From Akkermansiaceae bacterium UBA1506 (GTDB lineage Bacteria; Verrucomicrobiota; Verrucomicrobiia; Verrucomicrobiales; DEV007), in contig DCQY01000001.1 in assembly GCA_002323995.1 (NCBI GenBank), positions 9,385-16,817 of the forward strand: a stretch of 7,433 bases of DNA, read 5' to 3'. Both the position numbers and the translations under genes were made by a program. The notes beneath the pieces are model-generated. The model was not told the origin of the DNA. It made no database searches and was given only the letters and a program-made list of their open reading frames with translations. This document shows positions 1-6,006 of this stretch, one piece after another (within the stretch, counting starts at the first letter, position 1; each line of letters starts with the position of its first letter).

Positions 1-357
1 AATCTCGACGGAGTGAAAGAGGAAGCTGCGAAAACGAACAAAGCCATTACTTTTCTGTTGATGGAACCAGGCTCGACGTGAGGCCCTTCCAACGCCGCCA
101 GTTTGACGGCTATCAATGCAGTAAAAGACGACTCGGTGATTGTTTTCATCGACGGTTCAAATCTTCATCTCACCCCGGTTCCGGTTCAGCATTCCTATGC
201 GAGTCCGGCCGCGGCCAGCGGTCTGCCGATTGTGGTTGTCTACGATCATGTGATCGAGAAGGAACTCGGCATCCTCGGCTACAAAGCGATCCGAAGTCGT
301 GACGGTTTTAAGGACGTGAAGGCTAAGATTGCCCAACTGCAGGGTGACGGAACCTAG
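1..357 (+). CDS. Thioredoxin-fold protein, 5'-partial, with in-frame TGA (candidate selenoprotein)
   Basis: Frame 1 is open from the left edge to a TAG at 355-357 except for one TGA at 79-81. Read through, it gives 118 visible residues with thioredoxin-like order: a basic helix end (residues 4-13), a strand KAITFLLME (14-22), an active-site-like loop PGST-U-GPS (23-30), a helix (31-42), a strand DSVIVFIDG (44-52), a cis-proline-like segment GLPIVVVYD (74-82), a strand around ELGILGY (88-94) and a final helix (103-114). The TGA falls where the first Cys of a CxxC or CxxS motif would sit, and no other Cys is visible. If UGA is selenocysteine this would be a UxxS redox protein. A conventional gene caller would report only 103-357 from a TTG start, which removes the first strand and active site and is not a sensible fold. 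Alternatives are a nonsense mutation, a sequencing error, or a true stop. The family is inferred from fold pattern only; the start lies outside the window. Confidence 0.55.
94..110 (+). promoter_or_regulatory. Possible bacterial SECIS-like hairpin downstream of the in-frame TGA
   Basis: Bases 94-97 (GCCG) pair with 107-110 (CGGC). After a C98/A106 mismatch, C99 can pair with G105, leaving the loop AGTTT (100-104). The loop starts 18 bases after the TGA, and a G is the second loop base. Known bacterial SECIS elements lie within the coding sequence just after UGA, with a short stem and a G near the start of the apical loop (GGUCU in E. coli fdhF). The geometry is compatible, but the stem is short and such hairpins arise by chance, so this is only supporting evidence. 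Confidence 0.25.
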
Positions 358-544
358 AAGTGCTCCGGTTTAGTCTGAAAGCTTTCCTTGGGCCGCTTAT
401 TCGCGGTGACATTGGATTCCCTCGCCAGCTCGTGGAGGATACTTGCCCTGCGTTCTGTCTAATTGTCGTCGTTGATAGATGAAGAAGGAAATCGGCCTAC
501 AGAGTTTGTCTCACAATCATTCGAGCGATCCAGAATTGGTTCGA

Positions 545-1822
545 ATGAGCGGGTTTCCACGCCGGAGCGACGCGTTCCTTGGGCTTGAAATTCTGCTGGC
601 GGTGCTTGCTTTTTTAGTTCATTTAGGAACCGGCTCTCCCAGTGCGTATGGGGAAGAGTATCGGATCGCCTCGGAGTCGGATCGACTGAAGAACTGGCCA
701 AACTTGTTGGGTCCGGCAGCCAGTGTGTCATCTGCCACCGGCTTGCTGATGAATTGGGATGGCGAGACTGGTGAAGGGATCAAATGGAAGACGTGGATTC
801 CGCTAGCCGGCTACAGCTCCCCGATCTACTGGGATGGAAAACTATACCTTACTGGAGCCAATGCATCGACCCGGGTTGTTTACGGTATCGACGCTGAAAG
901 TGGTGAGATTATTTGGGAGAGGCAGGTGAAAGCGATTCCCGGATCCCCGAGCGGTGTCAGGGTGGGGGAAGACACCGGTTACGCGGCATCGACAATGGCG
1001 ACTGATGGTGTTCGAGTGTTTGCCAGTTTTGCCAACGGCGACCTTGTCGCCTTGGATTTGGAGGGGCAGCCAATCTGGTCGAAACATCTCGGTAATCCGG
1101 AAAATCTCTATGGCCATGCTTCATCACTGGTGACCCATGGTGACGACTTGTTGATTCAGTATGATCAAGACAATCTTGGTTATGTCGCCGCGCTGGACGT
1201 GGCCACCGGAGCTGAACGCTGGAAAACGGAGCGGGATTTCGGTGCTTCCTGGTCGATGCCCCTTGTCGCGTCAATCGACGGGCGTGAGGAGGTCATCCTT
1301 GCAGCCGAACCCATGGTGGTTTCCTATGATCTGAGTTCCGGCGAAGAAATCTGGCGGCTTGAGTGTCTCAAGTATGGCGAGGTGACTTCAGTTCCAGTCT
1401 ACGCTGACGGGTTGGTCTACGTTTCGGCTGACTCTGCCAATCTTAGCGCGATCGATGTGAAGACTCAGGAAATTGTCTGGGAAAGTGCCTTTCTCAAATC
1501 CGGAGTCTCCACACCACTACTTCACGAGGGTCTGCTCTACTGCGGTGCTGACGATGGCGCCTTTGTCTGCTACGACGCGAAGACGGGCGAAGAACTATGG
1601 GCCGAATTTGCTAATTACGGCTTTTACGCCTCTCCGGTTTACGCCGACGGCAACGTTCATCTACTGGACCGCAGCGGTAAGATGTTCATTCTAAAAGCCG
1701 GCCGAGAATTGAAAATTATCGGGGAGGCCACGCTTGGAGAGGAAGCTTCCAGCACCCCGGCAGTGGTTGGTAACAGCTTCTATATCCGTGGACTGAATCA
1801 CCTTTTTCGGATCGGTCCCTAA
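545..1822 (+). CDS. Secreted PQQ-like beta-propeller repeat protein
   Basis: A 425-residue protein with a signal peptide (hydrophobic core ILLAVLAFLVHL at residues 16-27, likely cleavage near SAYG/EE at 36) followed by repeated propeller blades. The blades are visible as recurring segments ending in W: YGIDAESGEIIW (113-124), VALDLEGQPIW (168-178), AALDVATGAERW (215-226), VSYDLSSGEEIW (259-270), SAIDVKTQEIVW (301-312) and VCYDAKTGEELW (341-352). These alternate with SSPIYWDG, TSVPVYADG and ASPVYADG strands. This is the pattern of PQQ_2/BamB-like propellers, with seven or eight blades. Such proteins act as periplasmic or extracellular scaffolds; no enzymatic residues or quinone-binding disulfide are evident, so an enzyme role is not supported. 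An in-frame ATG at 479 would add 22 polar residues before the signal peptide. I prefer 545 because it gives a normal n-region (MSGFPRRSDAF), though neither start has a clear ribosome binding site. It ends with TAA, 115 bases before the next gene on the same strand. Confidence 0.85.
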   Translation: MSGFPRRSDAFLGLEILLAVLAFLVHLGTGSPSAYGEEYRIASESDRLKNWPNLLGPAASVSSATGLLMNWDGETGEGIKWKTWIPLAGYSSPIYWDGKLYLTGANASTRVVYGIDAESGEIIWERQVKAIPGSPSGVRVGEDTGYAASTMATDGVRVFASFANGDLVALDLEGQPIWSKHLGNPENLYGHASSLVTHGDDLLIQYDQDNLGYVAALDVATGAERWKTERDFGASWSMPLVASIDGREEVILAAEPMVVSYDLSSGEEIWRLECLKYGEVTSVPVYADGLVYVSADSANLSAIDVKTQEIVWESAFLKSGVSTPLLHEGLLYCGADDGAFVCYDAKTGEELWAEFANYGFYASPVYADGNVHLLDRSGKMFILKAGRELKIIGEATLGEEASSTPAVVGNSFYIRGLNHLFRIGP

Positions 1823-1937
1823 ACGAGTGGCCAGAGGCGTTACCGACCTGCGAAGACCCAATGCAAGAATCTCCGTATTTTCTGCGTGAAGAATAGGGTA
1901 TAACGTGTTGGAGTAACGCAAGTAGGTTCTATTTACT

Positions 1938-2804
1938 ATGAAACGACGTCATTTCCTTCAAGGCACTTTTGCCTCCGCAATTACCATGCCCGCTTTCGCT
2001 TTAGAGGCGGATAATCCCTATCGCAAGAACATCGGGATTCAGCTTTATACCCTGCGTAACCAGATTAAGGAGGACGTTGCCGGCACCATGGCAGCCGTGG
2101 CCGAAGCCGGCTACCAGCAGGTAGAGTGTTACGGTTACCCTGATGCGGCTGAAATGATCGTGGCCGCGAAAGACAACGGGATGGCTGTGAATTCATCGCA
2201 CTTTGCGTGGGAATCGGTTACTGAGCCAGATAAGAAAGGCGTGCCTGACTTTGCTTCCATCCTCGATGAGGCGGGCGAGGTGGGTATCTCTCATCTCGTC
2301 ATACCCTATCTTTACGGGCGTAACCGGGAAACTCTGGATGATTACCGCGCCCTCGCGGAAAAGATGAATAAGGCCGCTGTCGAAGCGAAGTCGGCTGGTA
2401 TCCAGTTGGCCTATCACAATCATGCATTCGAATTCGAACCGAAGGAGAATGGCAGGACCGGCTTCGATGTTTTTGTCGAAGAGTTCGTTCCTGAGATGAA
2501 GTTTGAGGTGGACGTCTTCTGGGTAGTGGTGGGAGGAAAAGATCCGGTAGATTTGATTCGATCCCTAAAAGGGCGGGTCTCTCAGTTACATCTCAAAGAC
2601 CTCGAAAAAGGAACTAAGCTTCCCAATTTCGGAAAATTGCCCAACGAAGCATTTCGCGAACTCGGGAATGGAATGATTCCAATGGAACCTATTATTCAGG
2701 CTGCTTCTGAGGTGGACGTTGACCACTGTCACGTGGAGCAGGACCAATCAACCGACCCAATCGCCAGCATTGGGACGAGCATGGAGTATCTAAATTCTCT
2801 CTGA
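1938..2804 (+). CDS. Tat-exported sugar phosphate isomerase/epimerase-like TIM barrel protein
   Basis: A 288-residue protein of the xylose isomerase-like TIM barrel superfamily (AP endonuclease 2 fold). It starts with a twin-arginine signal, RRHFLQ at residues 3-8, then a short hydrophobic stretch ending at MPAFA (17-21), so export of a folded, probably metal-loaded protein is expected. Barrel landmarks follow: NIGIQLYTLR (31-40) as strand one, GYQQVECYG (58-66), HLVIPYLYG (119-127), IQLAYHNHAFEFEP (155-168), FEVDVFWV (189-196), QLHLKD (216-221) and CHVEQD (264-269). Candidate metal ligands are the acidic residue in the HAFEFE segment, D192, H218 and E267, which match the usual E-D-H-E arrangement. 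The length is normal for the family. The substrate is unknown; relatives act on sugars or inositols and many genes in this group are annotated only generically. The stop is TGA, backed by an in-frame TAA two codons later. No Shine-Dalgarno sequence is seen upstream of the ATG. Confidence 0.88.
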   Translation: MKRRHFLQGTFASAITMPAFALEADNPYRKNIGIQLYTLRNQIKEDVAGTMAAVAEAGYQQVECYGYPDAAEMIVAAKDNGMAVNSSHFAWESVTEPDKKGVPDFASILDEAGEVGISHLVIPYLYGRNRETLDDYRALAEKMNKAAVEAKSAGIQLAYHNHAFEFEPKENGRTGFDVFVEEFVPEMKFEVDVFWVVVGGKDPVDLIRSLKGRVSQLHLKDLEKGTKLPNFGKLPNEAFRELGNGMIPMEPIIQAASEVDVDHCHVEQDQSTDPIASIGTSMEYLNSL

Positions 2805-2859
2805 TTTTAATTTCGTGGAGATGGGGTAGAGAGCGGGCGTTAAATACTCAATATTTCCT

Positions 2860-4359
2860 CTAGCGAAACTGATCGTATTCCGGGTTCACCTCTGCGTTTT
2901 TGAAGATTGGTTTGTCTCTCCAAAGGTCGAAGGTGGCTTTTAGTTGAACGGCAGCCTCGGGATACTGTCCTTGGTCATCGGTTTCTTTTGTCCACGTATC
3001 GAGGATTTCTCGGTGTCGCTTCAACTCTCCGACATACTTCGGGTCGCCGGCGAGGTTATTGATCTGATGAGGGTCGGCAGCAATGTCGTAAAGTTCTTCT
3101 TCCGGACGTGTTCCAAACCAGTGCTTTTCCTGATAGGTGGTAAGTCCTCCCTCGTCACGGAGACGCTTGATCTCAGTAATAGGGGGACGTTCGTCGCGAT
3201 ATTGTGCTTGGAGCAGGGGGCGGTCAGGGAAAAAATTACGAATGTAGCGAAGTTGATCAGTTCTTACGGTGCGGATCCGGTCGATGGTGTAGTCGCAGCG
3301 GTCGCGGGCGGAGATGACATGACCTACAGGAACATAATCGTTGCTGAACAGGTCCTGGCCGTCGAGGTAGTCCGGCAGTTCCGCTCCTCCAAAGGCTAGG
3401 GTCGTGGCGGAAATGTCGAGGCCGTTAACAAGTTCATTGCGTATCGTGCCGGCTTTTAAAGCGGGATGATTGCCTTTGATCATGAGCGGAACATGAACCC
3501 CGCCCTCATAGCAGAACTGCTTGTGGCGAATGGATTGGTTGTTTCCGTGATCGGAGAAAAAGAAAACGATCGTGTTGTTGAGTTCGCCGTCTTCTTCAAG
3601 CATTGCGAGGATTTCCTCAATCTGGGCATCGGCACCACGGGCTGCATTGTAGTGCGTCGTCCATTCTCTGCGGTAGGCAGGTGTGTCAGGAAAATAGGGA
3701 GGGATCGGGACATCGTAGTCGCCGAGCTTCTCACCATCGCGAACGTGGCGGTGTCCTGCTTTTCCTCCCCAGATCATGATCTGGCCGAACCAGGGTTGAT
3801 CTGAATGAGGGCGTTTCGTCCAGGTCTTTTCGATATAGGTGCGCTTTACCTCGGTCTCCGCGAAGTTGCCCTGCCAACCGTTCATCCCGACCTCGTAATC
3901 ATCCTTGGTGCCATAGGTGTAGAGCTCACGGCGGTCGTAGTGGAAATTGTAGTCATCTTTCCCAGTGTTGAAAGTGAAGTAGCCGGCGTCGCGCATCAGT
4001 TCGGGAATCGTTTTCATGCCCACAGGCAAGTGAATGCGTGTGTCCTCCGGAACGACGGTGCCGTCAGGTGAACGGCTTGAGCGATGCTGATGCGTTCCGG
4101 TAGTGGTCTGCATCACTCCGGTAATCATGGCAGACCTGGCAGCAGAACAGACCGGGGCAGGCATGAAGGTCCGTTTGAAGAGAACTCCGTTGGCGGCAAG
4201 TTGATCAATGAACGGTGTGTGGCCAGCGTTGATCGGATCGTCGTAGCAGCCAAAGTAGGGGGAGAGATCTTCGGAAAAAATCCACAAAATGTTAGGTTGT
4301 TCACTGGCCTGACCAAACGCAGAGAGAAAGAGGAGAGTGCTTGCGAGAAAAGGCTTCAT
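2860..4359 (-). CDS. Secreted sulfatase with variant CSAAR active-site motif
   Basis: A 499-residue type I (formylglycine-dependent) sulfatase of the alkaline phosphatase superfamily. The chosen start gives a signal peptide, MKPFLASTLLFLSAFGQA, followed directly by the first strand QPNILWIFSEDLSP, with the metal-binding Asp at residue 31. The frame is open to an ATG at 4435-4437, but that adds 26 polar residues before the signal peptide and is less likely. The active-site segment PVCSAARSAMITG has C71 as the residue to be converted to formylglycine; the usual Pro of CxPxR is Ala here. Other core elements are TGKDDYNF (K134 region), the FGQIMIWGGKAGHRH segment, and SDHG (D270, H271) followed by RHKQFCYEGGVHVPL, supplying the second metal-site residues and a Lys. 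The C-terminal part has ELYDIAADPHQINNL, typical of sulfatases. The gene lies 105 bases downstream of the ceramidase-like gene on the same strand, suggesting one transcript. The substrate is unknown. It ends with TAG, 55 bases from the convergent isomerase-like gene. Confidence 0.9.
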   Translation of the reverse strand: MKPFLASTLLFLSAFGQASEQPNILWIFSEDLSPYFGCYDDPINAGHTPFIDQLAANGVLFKRTFMPAPVCSAARSAMITGVMQTTTGTHQHRSSRSPDGTVVPEDTRIHLPVGMKTIPELMRDAGYFTFNTGKDDYNFHYDRRELYTYGTKDDYEVGMNGWQGNFAETEVKRTYIEKTWTKRPHSDQPWFGQIMIWGGKAGHRHVRDGEKLGDYDVPIPPYFPDTPAYRREWTTHYNAARGADAQIEEILAMLEEDGELNNTIVFFFSDHGNNQSIRHKQFCYEGGVHVPLMIKGNHPALKAGTIRNELVNGLDISATTLAFGGAELPDYLDGQDLFSNDYVPVGHVISARDRCDYTIDRIRTVRTDQLRYIRNFFPDRPLLQAQYRDERPPITEIKRLRDEGGLTTYQEKHWFGTRPEEELYDIAADPHQINNLAGDPKYVGELKRHREILDTWTKETDDQGQYPEAAVQLKATFDLWRDKPIFKNAEVNPEYDQFR

Positions 4360-4464
4360 TAGTCCGACAGTTTCTGACGTGAGAGAGTTTTCTCCATCTC
4401 TTTTTAAGCGTGATTGTGTGATAAAAGCCTCTTTCAAATCCGCGAGGGACAGCTACCGCTCCAA

Positions 4465-5850
4465 CTATTTTTCTTGCAACTCTGCCAGCATTTCGAGGAG
4501 ATGTTTTGTTAGAATCTCTGAGGAATTCGCTTCAACGCGGCAGGTTCCCAGCCAAGTCTCATAGCCACCGAGATCATGCTGATCAGGTGTTGGTAGATAA
4601 CCAAAAGCACCATTCGCCAGACCGACGACAATGGTCTTTTCGAATGGGCTTTCCTTTTTAATTTCGAGGCCGATTTCCACCAAGACTTCGAAGGGCAGCG
4701 TAACCAGAGCGCTGTCGCCCAATCGAATGGCTTGGATAAGGACCTCGTAGGTCTCGCCGGGATCCTTGTGCTTCATTGTCCGGCTGGCGTAGTTGGTTGC
4801 TAGACGGGGAAGGTCCGCCTCTCTGATTTCGGCGTCACTCATCTCGATGATTCGGATGGCCCGGTCTATTTCAGCCTTGGTCGCGGTTCGTTTTTGAAGA
4901 CTAACCTCGCGTTGAAGAATTGCGATTTTCGGATTTTGATCCATCTCAAGATCACGCGTTGCCCGCCAGGTGGCGTCTGCCACCTTTGAGGCTACAATCT
5001 GGATCTGCTCGAAAGGAGCTCGTGGAGGTCGTGTGCCTTCGAAATCGATGTTGTTGATGTCTCCACTCGCCCCGTTGGAGAGTGCAGCTACAAACCCATC
5101 AGCTTGGCGTTTGCGCTGGAAAATGATGCGTCCGTATTCACCGAAGTAGTCGCTAGAAACCATTCCGCCGGTGGCACCGATGTAGTGCAATGGGTAGTTC
5201 GTGTAGATTCCAATCGGGCGGTTGCGGGTATCGCGAATTTCTAGCACTGCCACCGTGGGATCGGTGGGTCCTGCCGGTTTTAAAATATGTTTGCGGTTGG
5301 GATTCATCTTCACCTGATCCAGTTCGCCGAACGGATTGAGTGGCATTTTCCCTTCTTCAAGAAACCAGCGGCGATTGAAGACTTCCTCGGCTACGGTGTC
5401 CTCGCCGTAGCCGAGTTGTGCGGGCTTTAAATCGTGAATTGCTTCGATCAAAGCTTGGGATGTTCCAGAAACAAAAGTTTCTCGATAGGTTGGCGCTTGC
5501 GGTGAGGGAGCCGAGTGAGTGTGGGTTGAAGAAATCATCATCTCCGAGGTTAGCCACCCGGTGGCTTCAGCTGCGATCGCCTTGCATTCGTCGAGCACTT
5601 CGCGCGACGCCACACAGGCATCGACCGTAGCAATAACGACCCTGCCATCACCATTTTGGAAGGCAAACGCCCTTGTGTTAAGGGGATCATGAGCCGTTTC
5701 ACTCGGTTTCGGGGTGAAACCGCCAATCAGGTTTTGGGGCCATTGCGTTGGTGTGGTTTCAACGATAGCGGAGCCTGCTTGAAATGTCTGAGACGGTGCG
5801 ATTACGGCGCCGAGGAGAATCAGACTGTAGATTAAAGAGATCCGGACCAT
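4465..5850 (-). CDS. Neutral/alkaline non-lysosomal ceramidase-like hydrolase, secreted
   Basis: A 461-residue protein with an N-terminal signal peptide (ISLIYSLILLGAVIAPS, residues 4-20) and the N-terminal catalytic fold of neutral ceramidases. Visible hallmarks are GSAIVETTP (26-34), ISSTHTHSAPSP (106-117, with H110 and H112), NYPLHYIGATGG (218-229, with H222), LSNGASGDIN (257-266), TLPFEVLVEIG (384-394, with E388) and LGGYETW (427-433, with Y430). One His of THTH, together with H222, E388 and Y430, matches the His-His-Glu-Tyr zinc site known in the Pseudomonas enzyme, and the GDIN segment corresponds to the region carrying the catalytic Ser there. Canonical ceramidases are roughly 650-780 residues and have an extra C-terminal domain, which is absent here, so ceramide need not be the substrate. 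The enzyme probably cleaves an amide or ester of a lipid or glycan outside the cytoplasm. It heads a probable two-gene unit with the downstream sulfatase and is divergent from a second sulfatase. No clear ribosome binding site precedes the ATG; the stop is TAG. Confidence 0.85.
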   Translation of the reverse strand: MVRISLIYSLILLGAVIAPSQTFQAGSAIVETTPTQWPQNLIGGFTPKPSETAHDPLNTRAFAFQNGDGRVVIATVDACVASREVLDECKAIAAEATGWLTSEMMISSTHTHSAPSPQAPTYRETFVSGTSQALIEAIHDLKPAQLGYGEDTVAEEVFNRRWFLEEGKMPLNPFGELDQVKMNPNRKHILKPAGPTDPTVAVLEIRDTRNRPIGIYTNYPLHYIGATGGMVSSDYFGEYGRIIFQRKRQADGFVAALSNGASGDINNIDFEGTRPPRAPFEQIQIVASKVADATWRATRDLEMDQNPKIAILQREVSLQKRTATKAEIDRAIRIIEMSDAEIREADLPRLATNYASRTMKHKDPGETYEVLIQAIRLGDSALVTLPFEVLVEIGLEIKKESPFEKTIVVGLANGAFGYLPTPDQHDLGGYETWLGTCRVEANSSEILTKHLLEMLAELQEK

Positions 5851-5929
5851 GACACTAATTAACCAAGTCGAGTCTGAATTAGAATAACTTTTTGAGCCTA
5901 ATTTTGTCCTTTATCTCGGCGGACTATCT

Positions 5930-5963
5930 TTCCAATAGAGTGAGTGAGTAAGCGCTATTGGAA
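5930..5963. repeat. Inverted repeat in the divergent intergenic region, candidate operator or leader hairpin
   Basis: TTCCAATAG (5930-5938) is the exact reverse complement of CTATTGGAA (5955-5963), separated by 16 bases that include a short GTGA tandem run (GAGTGAGTGAGTA). It lies 43 bases upstream of the second sulfatase start and 79 bases upstream of the ceramidase-like start. The position between divergent genes and the spacing of the half-sites suit a dimeric regulator binding site. As RNA it could form a 9-bp hairpin in the sulfatase leader. There is no T-run after it, so an intrinsic terminator is unlikely. Confidence 0.45.
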
Positions 5964-6006
5964 TATTTCTTTTCGATTGCCTCACTTCTGGGTAAGTTGT
6001 GACCCC

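Noticed and set aside
79..81. Genome-wide UGA reassignment (code 4 or 25) as the explanation for the in-frame TGA
   Set aside because: The other genes use TGG for Trp and contain no internal TGA over well over a thousand codons, which a recoded genome would not show.
78..302. Overlapping 74-residue open frame rich in Arg, Ser and Cys
   Set aside because: It is out of frame with the thioredoxin-like protein and has low-complexity composition typical of a shadow frame.
103..357. Stand-alone 84-residue gene from a TTG start
   Set aside because: It would begin inside the helix that follows the active-site loop of the thioredoxin-like fold and lacks the first strand. No ribosome binding site precedes it, and the upstream frame continues the same fold.
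377..386. Perfect 10-bp palindrome GAAAGCTTTC downstream of the first gene
   Set aside because: It has no loop or T-run to act as a terminator, and a palindrome of this length is expected by chance in a few kilobases.
2805..2859. Bidirectional terminator between the convergent genes
   Set aside because: I find no stem of useful length followed by a T-run on either strand.
2944..3399. 151-residue open frame on the plus strand opposite the sulfatase
   Set aside because: It is antisense to a well-supported sulfatase with intact motifs. Its sequence has no recognisable domain.
5880..5910. Sigma-70-like promoter for the ceramidase-like gene on the minus strand (TATTCT with a GACA-containing -35)
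   Set aside because: Matches are about four of six in each box in an AT-rich stretch, too weak to annotate.
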